A stretch of DNA of 12,952 bases from Thermoleophilia bacterium (GCA_017882555.1 JADGPH010000068.1:1-12952), one strand, 5' to 3'. Shown: positions 6,654-12,952, counted from the stretch's first letter. Notes: generated by a model not told the origin, from the sequence alone. Translations and numbers: made by a program.

Positions 6654-7559
6654 GTGAGCGGCAGGCACGCGTTTGTTCAGCAGATCATCGCGCCATTGCG
6701 CGTGACACCGGGTCGACAGGTCCATCTCGGCCATGACTGGGACCCCGCCGATACGTTCGGCACCCTCACCAAGGAGTTTGCCGAGCAGCGCCTGGCCGAA
6801 GGGGTCGAGCTGCTTTCGGACTACCAGCAGCGTCTGGCCGCCCAAAACACCTACGGCGTGCTGCTGGTGATTCAGGGCATGGATGCAGCCGGCAAAGACG
6901 GCACAATCAAACACGTGATGAGCGGGGTCAATCCCCAAGGGGTTGATGTCCACGCGTTCAAGACGCCCTCCGCGGAGGAGCTCAGCCACGACTACCTTTG
7001 GCGATATCAGTGCAATCTTCCCGCCCGGGGTCGGATCGGTATCTTCAACCGCTCCCACTACGAAGAAGTCACCATCGTCCGGGTGCACCCGGAGCTGTTG
7101 GCCCACGAGCAGCTGCCCGCGACGCGCCCGGGAAATCACTTCTGGGAGCGCCGCTACCGGGAGATCAACGACTGGGAGCACTACCTGTGCGACAACGGCG
7201 TCCAGCTCGTGAAGGTATTTCTGCACATCTCCCGCGATGAGCAACGGCGGCGCCTGTTGTCCCGCATCGATGATCCCGCCCGCAACTGGAAGTTCTCAGC
7301 CGCAGACCTGGCCGAGCGCCAGCACTGGAGCGCATATCAGAGGGCGTATTCGGAGATGCTCAGCCACACGAGCACCCGTTGGGCCCCATGGCACGTCGTC
7401 CCCGCCAACCACAAGTGGTTCGCGCGCGCCGCGACTGCCAGCATTCTCGTCGACACATTGGCCCAGATCGATCCGCAGTTTCCGACCCTCGGCGCGGCGG
7501 CGCACACCCTGATGGACGATGCACGACGGGAACTCGCCAACGATGATCAGATCCCGTAA
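6654..7559 (+). CDS. PPK2-family polyphosphate:nucleotide phosphotransferase
   Basis: The protein has 301 residues from GTG 6654, with GAGG six bases upstream. It is a soluble P-loop kinase of the PPK2 family (polyP--nucleotide phosphotransferase type). The Walker A loop is G75-MDAAGKDG-83 (VIQGMDAAGKDGTIKHVM). The Walker B region is RGRIGIFNRSHYEEVTIVRV at about residues 125-144. The family element FWERRYREINDWEHYL (residues about 163-178) and the C-terminal HVVPANHKWFAR are also intact. These enzymes transfer phosphate between inorganic polyphosphate and ADP/AMP or GDP with Mg2+. The direction and preferred nucleotide cannot be settled from sequence alone. It lies 96 bases after the Mg/Mn-type transporter, so co-expression is possible but unproven. 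Confidence 0.93.
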   Translation: MSGRHAFVQQIIAPLRVTPGRQVHLGHDWDPADTFGTLTKEFAEQRLAEGVELLSDYQQRLAAQNTYGVLLVIQGMDAAGKDGTIKHVMSGVNPQGVDVHAFKTPSAEELSHDYLWRYQCNLPARGRIGIFNRSHYEEVTIVRVHPELLAHEQLPATRPGNHFWERRYREINDWEHYLCDNGVQLVKVFLHISRDEQRRRLLSRIDDPARNWKFSAADLAERQHWSAYQRAYSEMLSHTSTRWAPWHVVPANHKWFARAATASILVDTLAQIDPQFPTLGAAAHTLMDDARRELANDDQIP

Positions 7560-7605
7560 GCGAGCGCTCCGCCGCCCATGGCCCGTTCCCTCCCGCGCAG
7601 GCCGG

Positions 7606-7971
7606 CTAGAGGCTGGTGCCGCCCGGGGTACCGCCCCCGCCGGGGCCGTCCGTAGTGCGACCGGTGCCGCCACCCGCGGTCCCTCCACTACACGGGGGCG
7701 GGGTCGTGCCATACCCGGTGAGAGCGGTACCCCACGTGGTGCCGCCGAAGGGCGTCGACAGGCTGCCCGGGTTGCCGCCACCGGGAGTCGGTGCCGGAAC
7801 GCACCCGTGACGATGGTCCCCGCGGCCCCCGTGCGACCCGTACGAGCGCCCGTTGTGGTCCGATGATCTCCGCGACCCGCCGGATGAGCCGCAGGCCATC
7901 GCAGCCGGCACGCCGACCACCCTCAACGCCAATACCGCGACCGTACTGACCCGTACCAACTGCGCCCTCAC
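7606..7971 (-). CDS. Small Gly-rich exported protein, unknown function
   Basis: No family is recognised. The chosen start is GTG at 7971, with GAGGGGG six bases upstream. A longer frame begins with TTG at 8004. The 121-residue product starts with a signal-peptide-like segment: basic MRAQLVR, hydrophobic VSTVAVLALRVVGV, then PAAMA-C27. The site could be cut by signal peptidase I (AMA) or, less typically, be a lipobox with Cys27 lipidated. The mature part is rich in Gly, Ser, Thr and Pro, with a His/Arg patch (DHNGRSYGSHGGRGDHRHG) and two more Cys (57 and 94), and ends in Gly-rich runs. It converges on PPK2 with a 46-base gap. The composition makes a false ORF possible, but the ribosome site and signal peptide favour a real gene. 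Confidence 0.5.
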   Translation of the reverse strand: MRAQLVRVSTVAVLALRVVGVPAAMACGSSGGSRRSSDHNGRSYGSHGGRGDHRHGCVPAPTPGGGNPGSLSTPFGGTTWGTALTGYGTTPPPCSGGTAGGGTGRTTDGPGGGGTPGGTSL

Positions 7972-8020
7972 GATGATCCCCCTCAGAATCGACGCAATGC
8001 GCAACTGCTCGTTCGCGAGA

Positions 8021-8070
8021 AGTGCATCAGCAGGTCAATCCAGAAAACCAACCCCTAAATCTGATGCACT
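8021..8070. promoter_or_regulatory. 10-bp perfect inverted repeat, 30-base AT-richer spacer
   Basis: AGTGCATCAG at 8021-8030 is matched by its exact complement CTGATGCACT at 8061-8070. The arms flank a spacer that is AT-rich for this genome. A further GATGCAC occurs just downstream at about 8080. The site lies between the divergent Gly-rich protein gene (start 7971) and the Nudix gene (start about 8158). It could be a pair of operator half-sites or an RNA stem. A TTGACC hexamer (minus strand, 8033-8038) inside the spacer is a possible -35 for the Gly-rich gene, with no convincing -10. Confidence 0.35.
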
Positions 8071-8157
8071 CCCGTTACCGATGCACGCGGGCGCAGGAAC
8101 TGGGTCGTCGGCGCAAAGTGATCGCGTTCGTTGTCGGACCGACGCAAGGCCGTGCAG

Positions 8158-8604
8158 GTGATTCGACCCTCGATTGAATGTTGGCTCGTACGGCCTACTC
8201 CAGACGGGTCGGTGGTGCTCTTGCTCCATGCTCCCGCGGCCCCCGGCAAGCGCCCCGAACTCTGGCAGCCGGTCTCCGGCGGGATCGAGCCCGGTGAGGA
8301 TGGACCGAGGGCGTGCTGCCGTGAAGTGTCCGAGGAGGCCGGACTCACCGTGCGTCCCGACGATCTGATCTGCGTGGTCGATCAGATCACCGTCGTGGCA
8401 CGACCCGAGCTGACTCTCGACAAGACGGTCTATGTGGCCCGGGCCCCGGAGGGACCGATCCGGATCGACCCCCGCGAGCACGACAACCACGCCTGGGTTG
8501 CGACCTCCGAAGTCGCCACGCACCTGCATTGGGATAGCCACCGCACGACCTGGGAGGCTGTGGCAACGACTATCGCGCGGCTCGGGGACCCGACGTCTGG
8601 GTAG
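8158..8604 (+). CDS. Nudix hydrolase
   Basis: This is a compact 148-residue single-domain protein with the complete Nudix box G-x5-E-x7-R-E-x2-E-E-x-G-L at residues about 41-63 (GGIEPGED...REVSEEAGL). The box supplies the Mg2+-binding glutamates that cleave nucleoside-diphosphate-linked substrates. The preceding strand (LWQPVSGG) and the pattern VIRPSIECWLV at the N-terminus resemble small NTP/dihydroneopterin-triphosphate-type Nudix enzymes, but the substrate cannot be assigned. The start is uncertain. GTG 8158 is preferred because AAGG lies eight bases upstream and translation then begins at the first beta strand. GTG 8152 and TTG 8131 are alternatives. The last 35 bases overlap the 3' end of the convergent endonuclease III gene. 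Confidence 0.88.
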   Translation: MIRPSIECWLVRPTPDGSVVLLLHAPAAPGKRPELWQPVSGGIEPGEDGPRACCREVSEEAGLTVRPDDLICVVDQITVVARPELTLDKTVYVARAPEGPIRIDPREHDNHAWVATSEVATHLHWDSHRTTWEAVATTIARLGDPTSG

Positions 8605-9262
8605 TTGTCCGCGACGGACAGAAGCTCGCGAAGATGCACCGGTCGCAGCGTGGCGAGCGAGCGAAACACACTTGGCGGCCGTGATAGATCAGCCGCATCG
8701 AAGCATCGCTCCACTCGCGCCGCGGCCACAGCGCAGCCAGGTCACGCTCGACCCGCACGGGATCGGTCGCCTCGGTCAACCCCAGACGCCGCGAGAGCCG
8801 CATGACGTGCGTGTCGACCGCGATCCCGGGAATTCCAAAGGCGTGGCCGAGAAGCACGTTCGCGGTCTTGCGTCCGACCCCGGGCAGAGTCACGAGGTCC
8901 TCCATGCGGCCAGGGATCTCGCCGTCAAAACGCTCCACCACCGCGTGCGCCATGCCCACCAGACTGCGGGCCTTGGCCCGAAAGAAGCCGGTGGCGTGAA
9001 TCAGCCGCTCAATCTCTGCCGGATTCGCATCGGCCATCGAGGCCGCATCAGGGGCGTAGGCAAACAACGCCGGTGTGACCTGATTGACGCGTGTATCGGT
9101 GCATTGGGCCGACAAGATGATCGCCGCCAGCAACTGGAACGGACTCTGGTGGTCCAGCGGGATGACGATTTGGGGATAGGCCTCACGGAGCCCTTCGAGC
9201 ACTGCTCGGGCGCGGCCTCTGGGCGAGCGGGGTCGACGGGAGGTGCCGGAGGAGGTGCTCAT
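8570..9262 (-). CDS. nth: Endonuclease III (DNA glycosylase/AP lyase)
   Basis: This 230-residue base-excision-repair enzyme removes oxidised pyrimidines and cuts the abasic site. All signatures are present: LLAAIILSAQCTDTRVN near residues 44-60; the helix-hairpin-helix LPGVGRKTANVLLG with catalytic Lys132; VDTHVMRLSRRLGL with catalytic Asp150; and the [4Fe-4S] ligands C199-x6-C206-x2-C209-x5-C215. The N-terminal 20 residues are basic and probably disordered. The ATG at 9262 overlaps the stop of the 120-aa gene in ATGA, so it is probably translationally coupled as the last gene of a four-gene operon. The 3' end runs 35 bases into the convergent Nudix gene. Confidence 0.96.
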   Translation of the reverse strand: MSTSSGTSRRPRSPRGRARAVLEGLREAYPQIVIPLDHQSPFQLLAAIILSAQCTDTRVNQVTPALFAYAPDAASMADANPAEIERLIHATGFFRAKARSLVGMAHAVVERFDGEIPGRMEDLVTLPGVGRKTANVLLGHAFGIPGIAVDTHVMRLSRRLGLTEATDPVRVERDLAALWPRREWSDASMRLIYHGRQVCFARSPRCDRCIFASFCPSRTTTQTSGPRAAR

Positions 9263-9621
9263 TGCGCCGCGGGTGTGTCGTCGATGCCCACGGCCCGGTG
9301 CAGACGCTGGGCAAAGCGGATGCCGTCAACGATCGCCGCCTGGGCTTCGGTGCCGGTGCGGCGGGGCGCCGCCATCCACCCCTCCAACCACTGCTTGGCA
9401 CGCGCGTGGTCGGCTGCGGCCCCGCCAACCCGCGCCGCAAACACATAGGTCCGCGCAAACTCGAGCGCCTGCGGCGATCCCTCGGCGGCGGCCACCAAGA
9501 CCTGCAAGCGCGATGGCACCTGTGCCGGCGGCGCATCAATCGTCATCTCCCGCGCCAGTGCCTGCAACCCCGACAGCGCCGCACGGTGGTCCGCGATCAC
9601 TGCCTGCTCGTCAGCGTTCAC
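9259..9621 (-). CDS. Uncharacterised 120-aa helical protein in the nth operon
   Basis: The family is not recognised. The GTG start at 9621 overlaps the stop of the reductase gene (GTGA), and its own stop overlaps the nth start (ATGA). This tight coupling strongly supports a real gene. The product is 120 residues, rich in Ala and charged residues, and predicted helical (AVIADHRAALSGLQALAREM, ALEFARTYVFAARVGGAAADHARAKQWLEGW). It has no Cys, no signal peptide and no membrane helix, so it is likely cytoplasmic. Position between a RibD-C-like reductase and endonuclease III suggests co-expression with a nucleotide or repair function but does not show it. Confidence 0.75.
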   Translation of the reverse strand: MNADEQAVIADHRAALSGLQALAREMTIDAPPAQVPSRLQVLVAAAEGSPQALEFARTYVFAARVGGAAADHARAKQWLEGWMAAPRRTGTEAQAAIVDGIRFAQRLHRAVGIDDTPAAQ

Positions 9622-10370
9622 CGCGGCACCTCGTAGCGAAGAAAGACGAAACCCGTGGCCTCGAGCACCGCGATCAGCGTCAGCCGTCGTGCAGGCATCA
9701 GCTCTGGCCCAACGAGCGCCCGGTGGGAGCTCCCCGACACCAACGTCGGTGAGATCGTCACGAAGAGCTCATCGATCAGATCAGCGCTCGCCAGTTGGGC
9801 GATCAGCCCGGGTCCGCCTTCACAGACGACGCTCTGATGACCGTCGGCGGCGAGCTCGCCCAGCACCGGCGCGAGCGCCACGCTGCCGACGCCCGCGCGG
9901 ATCACCCGACCCGCGGCGGCCGCGGCCGCGAGTTCCCGCTCGGGCGCATCCGTCGGCGCGGCGACAATCGTGGGGACCTCCGCCTCGGCAAAGAGTGGTC
10001 CCGACCAATCCAGCCCGAGGGATCGCGACACGATCACGATCGGCGCAACCTCGCCCTGCCCGCGTGCGACGCGAGCCTCCCGGACATCCGCGCGCGGGCG
10101 CATCGGCCCGTAGCGATCGGCGCGCACGGTGCCGGCGCCGACCAGAATCGCATCGGCCACGCCGCGCAGCTGATGAAACACCTCACGATCCGGCGGTCCG
10201 GACAGGCCCCGGGACTCACCGGCGAGCGCCGTCGCGCCGTCAACGCTAGCGACGATGTTGATCATCACCCACGGCCGATCAGGGCGGGCGGCGCGGCGCG
10301 TCCCGACAAAACCGGCGATGGACCCGGCGCTCCCCGCATCGCCAAGCAGCATTCGCGCCTCAGGGGCCAT
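9618..10370 (-). CDS. RibD C-terminal/DHFR-like pyrimidine reductase family protein
   Basis: The protein has 250 residues from ATG 10370, chosen because GGGGA lies eight bases upstream and the LOG gene ends at 10388. A longer frame would overlap that gene. It has the DHFR-like fold of the RibD reductase domain: NIVASVDGATAL at residues 39-50 (substrate/NADPH strand), SGPPDREVFHQLRGVADAIL followed by VGAGTVRADRYGP (residues 57-89), VIVSRSL, and the glycine-rich CEGGPGLIAQL (183-193) that binds the cofactor. In riboflavin synthesis this domain reduces the ribosyl-aminopyrimidine with NADPH. Stand-alone actinobacterial copies are usually annotated only as pyrimidine reductase family, and no deaminase domain is attached here. 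The role is therefore likely but unproven. Second gene of the operon. Confidence 0.88.
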   Translation of the reverse strand: MAPEARMLLGDAGSAGSIAGFVGTRRAARPDRPWVMINIVASVDGATALAGESRGLSGPPDREVFHQLRGVADAILVGAGTVRADRYGPMRPRADVREARVARGQGEVAPIVIVSRSLGLDWSGPLFAEAEVPTIVAAPTDAPERELAAAAAAGRVIRAGVGSVALAPVLGELAADGHQSVVCEGGPGLIAQLASADLIDELFVTISPTLVSGSSHRALVGPELMPARRLTLIAVLEATGFVFLRYEVPR

Positions 10371-10387
10371 CAGCCACACATCCCCGG

Positions 10388-11161
10388 TTACCGCCCCGTC
10401 GAGGGCGTCGGACGGGCGGCCGGGCTCATCTGGGCAAACACCTCGCACACCTCTTCCGGCGAATTGAGGATGTGCATCAGATCGAGGTCCTCGGCACTGA
10501 TCAGGCCGTCGGACACCAGGCGGCTGCGCATCCACGCCACCAAGTCATCCCAGAACTCGCTCCCGTACAGCACCAGCGGAAATCCGCGGGTCTTGCCCGT
10601 TTGGATCAGGGTCAGCGCCTCAAACAGCTCATCCATGGTGCCGAATCCGCCCGGGAACACCACGAAACCCTCCGAGTACTTGACGAACATCGTCTTACGC
10701 ACAAAGAAGTACCGAAAGTCGATCTGCAAGTTGACGTACTCGTTGACATGCTGCTCGTGCGGGAGCTCGATGTTGCACCCGATTGACATTCCCCCCGCCT
10801 CAAACGCGCCACGGTTCGCGGCCTCCATCACACCAGGGCCACCGCCGGTAATCACGCCAAAACCCGCCTCCGCCAACCCGCGCCCGACCTTGAGCGCCGC
10901 CTGGTAGTACGGGTCGCTCTCGGTCATCCGCGCCGAGCCGAACACCGACACGCAGTGGCCGACTCGGGCCAACGCGTCAAATCCATCGACGAACTCGCCG
11001 AGAATTCGCAGCGCGCGCCAGGGATCGGTATGCACAAACTCGCTGTCGCGCTCACGCATAAGCAGGCGCTCATCGGCAGTTCCCATCCGCTCGGCCGCTT
11101 TGCCACGCACGGTCAGGCGACCGCGACGGCCGTTCTTGGGCTTCGGGCCGAAATTCACCAT
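10388..11161 (-). CDS. LOG-type Rossmann-fold protein (TIGR00730 family)
   Basis: The protein has 257 residues from ATG 11161, which has GGAGG four bases upstream. An extended frame to 11197 is less likely. The core is a lysine-decarboxylase-like Rossmann fold: CVSVFGSARM (70-79), GGGPGVMEAANRGAFEAGG (106-124), R155-K, and PGGFGTMDELFEAL (170-183). PGGxGTxxE and the paired Arg/Glu are the active-site signature of LOG enzymes. These hydrolyse cytokinin riboside or other nucleoside 5'-monophosphates to base and ribose 5-phosphate. It resembles the longer bacterial branch with an N-terminal extension (about 65 residues, basic). Lysine decarboxylase activity is not expected. It leads the minus-strand operon, and 17 bases separate its stop from the next start. 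Confidence 0.9.
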   Translation of the reverse strand: MVNFGPKPKNGRRGRLTVRGKAAERMGTADERLLMRERDSEFVHTDPWRALRILGEFVDGFDALARVGHCVSVFGSARMTESDPYYQAALKVGRGLAEAGFGVITGGGPGVMEAANRGAFEAGGMSIGCNIELPHEQHVNEYVNLQIDFRYFFVRKTMFVKYSEGFVVFPGGFGTMDELFEALTLIQTGKTRGFPLVLYGSEFWDDLVAWMRSRLVSDGLISAEDLDLMHILNSPEEVCEVFAQMSPAARPTPSTGR

Positions 11162-11263
11162 CGTTCCTCCGGGGTCTGGGCGGATGCTCGCGCGCACAGT
11201 CCATCACATCAACCGGATCCCGCCACCGACAACGCCGCGCCCCACCAAGCAGAATGCAGTCCG
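11162..11263. promoter_or_regulatory. Divergent promoter region of the LOG operon and tadA
   Basis: These 102 bases separate two divergent starts and must hold the promoters unless one is transcribed from elsewhere. On the minus strand GGAGGAACG leads directly into the LOG start. A possible weak -35 (TTGTCG) and -10 (TGTGAT) with an 18-base spacer can be read on the minus strand. No convincing plus-strand promoter was seen. Confidence 0.3.
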
Positions 11264-11731
11264 ATGACACGCACCGGGATCTTCCCAAGAGACGAGTACT
11301 TCATGCGCTTGGCCCTCCGCGAAGCAGTCGCCGCCGGCGAGCATGGCGATGTCCCGGTGGGTGCAGTGGTGGTGCGAGACGGTGAGGTGATCGGCGCCGG
11401 GCGCAATGAGCGTGAGTTGCGCGGCGACCCCACCGCCCACGCCGAGCTTCTCGCGCTCCGCGCGGCAGCCCTCACCCTGGGCGGCTGGCGCCTGACGGGC
11501 GCCGTGCTGTACGTCACCCTCGAGCCCTGCCCGATGTGTGCCGGCGCGATCCAGCAAGCACGCATCTCACGCACCGTCTACGGCGCCCCCGACCAAAAGG
11601 TCGGTGCCGCAGGCAGCGTGCTCGACATCTTGGGCGACCCACGACTTGTCCACCGCGTCGAGGTCCAGGGGGGCGTGCTCGCCACCGAATCGCTCGGGGT
11701 GCTGCGGGCTTTCTTCGACGAACACCGCTGA
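11264..11731 (+). CDS. tadA: tRNA-specific adenosine deaminase
   Basis: This 155-residue zinc-dependent deaminase converts adenosine 34 to inosine in the tRNA-Arg(ACG) anticodon, allowing CGU/CGC/CGA decoding. The zinc and catalytic signature is complete: H59-A-E61 in TAHAELLAL, and PCPMC with Cys89 and Cys92 (LEPCPMCAGAIQQARI). The N-terminal core YFMRLALREAVAAGEHGDVPVGAVVV and the C-terminal FFDEHR tail match TadA rather than a general cytidine deaminase. The ATG at 11264 has no strong ribosome site but gives the usual length. It is transcribed away from the LOG operon, and 172 bases separate it from the convergent FG-GAP gene. Confidence 0.95.
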   Translation: MTRTGIFPRDEYFMRLALREAVAAGEHGDVPVGAVVVRDGEVIGAGRNERELRGDPTAHAELLALRAAALTLGGWRLTGAVLYVTLEPCPMCAGAIQQARISRTVYGAPDQKVGAAGSVLDILGDPRLVHRVEVQGGVLATESLGVLRAFFDEHR

Positions 11732-11903
11732 GCCGTCGGCGCCATCGGTATCCGTCCGGGCCCACTCGGCGGGTGGCAACGTAGCGATCTCAGCGAGCGT
11801 GCGCGAGGGGTGGGTTGGCATCGGGCACACTTGCCCGGACGACAAACGCGGTCAGCACGCTCCGCCATTCGGTATGCGGCGGCATTAGTACCGGTCGCTT
11901 GCG

Positions 11904-12638
11904 CTAGGCCCGGAAGATGTACGCCCCATCAAAGAAGTTGCCGACGATCGCGGTGGTCCCTGAAACGCCGACCGACCAGCCGACTTCTCGGTTCCCGCCC
12001 GTCGCCGCGACGTTCAGCGCTGCCGAGCGCTTCCAGCCTCTGGCAGTTCTTGTCAACAGGTACGCCCGGCCGATACCGAGCCCGGAGCCGTCACTGGGCG
12101 CACCGTAGTTGATTGCGCCGATGACCACTGTTGTGCCCGAGACGGCGACCGACGCACCGAACATCTCGCCGTGGGACCCCCCGACTTCGACGCTCTGCTT
12201 TCAGCCCTTGGAGGTCGTGGAGTACACGTACGCCCGGCCGTTGTTTCCGGCGTGCGAGGACGAACCGATGACGATGGTGCTGCCCGAGATGGCGACCGAC
12301 GCGCCGAAGAGATCGTTCGACAAGATGTCAGAGCCCTTGAGTGCCGCGCTTGCCACCCACCCCTCTGCGGTCTGGGTAAACAGATAGGCACGTGCCGTAC
12401 CCGTGCCGAGCTCCCCGACGATGGCCGTCGTTCCGGAGACGTCCACCGACGCGCCGAACGAGGAGTGCACGTTCGCCGCGTTCTTGAAACTGGCCAATTG
12501 CGTTCCCACCGCGGGCGTGCCCGTCCCTGGTGTATTGGTTACCGCGATTCCCGGACCTGCGGCGACCGCGACAACCGGAGCTGGAACCGCTCCCGTCGCG
12601 ACTATGGCTGGCAGGCTTGCACGACGGGACGATCGCAA
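11904..12638 (-). pseudogene. Secreted FG-GAP repeat protein interrupted by an in-frame TGA
   Basis: One continuous frame runs from TTG 12638 (AGGG six bases upstream) to TAG at 11904, interrupted only by TGA at 12201-12203. The start gives a plausible signal peptide (RSSRRASLPAIVATGAVPAPVVAVAA). Four FG-GAP-type beta-propeller repeats follow, each with FGASVxVSGTTxxIVG, then R-A-Y-L/V-F/Y, then a G-W turn. Repeat 1 has EGW, repeat 3 has RGW, and repeat 2 has SKG followed by TGA, so one base change (TGG to TGA) explains the stop. Such repeats form extracellular, calcium-binding propellers. Four blades, the last shortened, are fewer than the usual seven. The TGA would truncate the product at 145 residues unless read through. 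The downstream half has its own ATG at 12164 but no signal peptide. Confidence 0.65.
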
Positions 12639-12782
12639 TTCGAACCCTGTTTCCTCGATGACGACGGCGCGGGGTCTGGAGCCTTTGGCGACTATCCCAT
12701 CGATGGGGGGTGCGGCAATACCGGGGGGTCTTGATCGGTCTCGAGCGGAGATAGACTCGGGACCTCGATCTGCCTCAGCAAC

Positions 12783-12815
12783 GCCGAAAAGCCGCTAGAA
12801 CAGCGGCTTTTCGGC
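12783..12815. terminator. Bidirectional Rho-independent terminator
   Basis: GCCGAAAAGCCGCT (12783-12796) and AGCGGCTTTTCGGC (12802-12815) are perfectly complementary over 14 bp around the loop AGAAC. The core stem AGCCGCT/AGCGGCT is flanked by A and T runs of four, so it can end transcription in both directions. On the minus strand it lies 8 bases beyond the 3' end of tRNA-Ser and is its natural terminator. Confidence 0.85.
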
Positions 12816-12823
12816 TTGTAAAG

Positions 12824-12912
12824 CGGAGGAGGAGGGATTTGAACCCTCGTCGGACCATAAAGCCCGAAACGGTTTTCGAGACCGCCGCATTCGACCGCTC
12901 TGCCACCCCTCC
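12824..12912 (-). tRNA. tRNA-Ser(CGA)
   Basis: This is an 89-nt class II tRNA. The acceptor stem GGAGGGG pairs with CTCCTCC and the discriminator is G. The anticodon loop CTCGAAA gives anticodon CGA (12876-12878), reading the serine codon UCG. A long variable arm (CGGGC...GTCCGA) marks it as serine. The T arm GAGGG-TTCAAAT-CCCTC is standard. The CCA end is not encoded. It is followed by a strong terminator. tRNA-Ser genes are frequent integration sites, but no integrase or att duplication is visible on the downstream side. Confidence 0.96.
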
Positions 12913-12952
12913 GTTCGGCACGCTACCACGCCACCAGAGGGGTGTTTGCCGC

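Noticed and set aside
5853..7244. Long minus-strand open frame (463 codons) across the Nramp-type and PPK2 genes
   Set aside because: It covers parts of two well-supported plus-strand genes and the gap between them, with no recognisable domain. It is a shadow frame.
7616..7810. Plus-strand Pro-rich ORF opposite the Gly-rich exported protein
   Set aside because: Pro-rich sequence is the expected antisense of Gly codons. The minus frame has the signal peptide and the ribosome site.
10371..10535. Longer N-terminus for the RibD-C-like reductase
   Set aside because: It would overlap the end of the LOG gene by about 150 bases and adds no conserved sequence. ATG 10370 has a good ribosome site and the expected length.
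12824..12912. tRNA-Ser as an attachment site of an integrated element
   Set aside because: No integrase gene and no repeated tRNA 3' end is visible to the left of the tRNA within this window.
1..12952. CRISPR array, insertion sequence or toxin-antitoxin/defence island
   Set aside because: No regularly spaced repeats, transposase motifs, terminal inverted repeats or defence-gene domains were seen. The content is housekeeping and transport.

Overview
The window is about 13 kb of GC-rich bacterial chromosome. Its gene content (PRC-barrel/MgtE_N/CBS protein beside an Nramp-type transporter, pyrimidine reductase-like protein, LOG-type Rossmann protein, GTG and TTG starts) suggests an actinomycete-like organism. 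Acidimicrobiia or Thermoleophilia would fit, but this is inference. It looks like an ordinary chromosomal segment: there is no transposase, integrase, phage gene or CRISPR array. A serine tRNA gene closes the right end.

Left part (1-3169): the 3' end of an ABC-2-type permease meets a two-TM potassium-channel gene tail to tail. The channel gene is broken by an apparent one-base frameshift in a G run. Next come a 14-TM drug-exporter-like MFS gene (minus), 358 bases without a secure gene, and a cytoplasmic TPR/Sel1-like repeat protein (minus).

Metal and polyphosphate part (3170-7559, plus): a soluble protein joins PRC-barrel, MgtE_N and paired CBS domains but has no membrane channel. It precedes an Nramp-superfamily transporter whose two metal-site motifs read D-A-G-G and A-P-W, the pattern of Nramp-related magnesium transporters. 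The 233 bases between them hold an 87-nt, five-helix nested inverted repeat ending 43 nt before the transporter start, a good candidate for a cis-acting leader RNA. A PPK2-family polyphosphate kinase follows. A Mg2+ sensor, a Mg2+/Mn2+ transporter and a Mg-dependent polyphosphate enzyme therefore lie together.

Middle part (7560-8604): a small Gly-rich exported protein (minus) and a Nudix hydrolase (plus) diverge from a region holding a perfect 10-bp inverted repeat.

Right part (8570-12952): a compact minus-strand operon runs LOG-type protein, RibD-C/DHFR-like reductase, uncharacterised 120-aa protein, endonuclease III. The last two junctions are 4-base stop/start overlaps. tadA diverges from it. 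A secreted FG-GAP repeat gene (minus) carries an in-frame TGA exactly where sister repeats have a conserved Trp. A bidirectional terminator and tRNA-Ser(CGA) end the window.

The observations most worth following are the split MgtE sensor/Nramp-related transporter pair with its structured leader, and the TGA-for-Trp in the FG-GAP gene.
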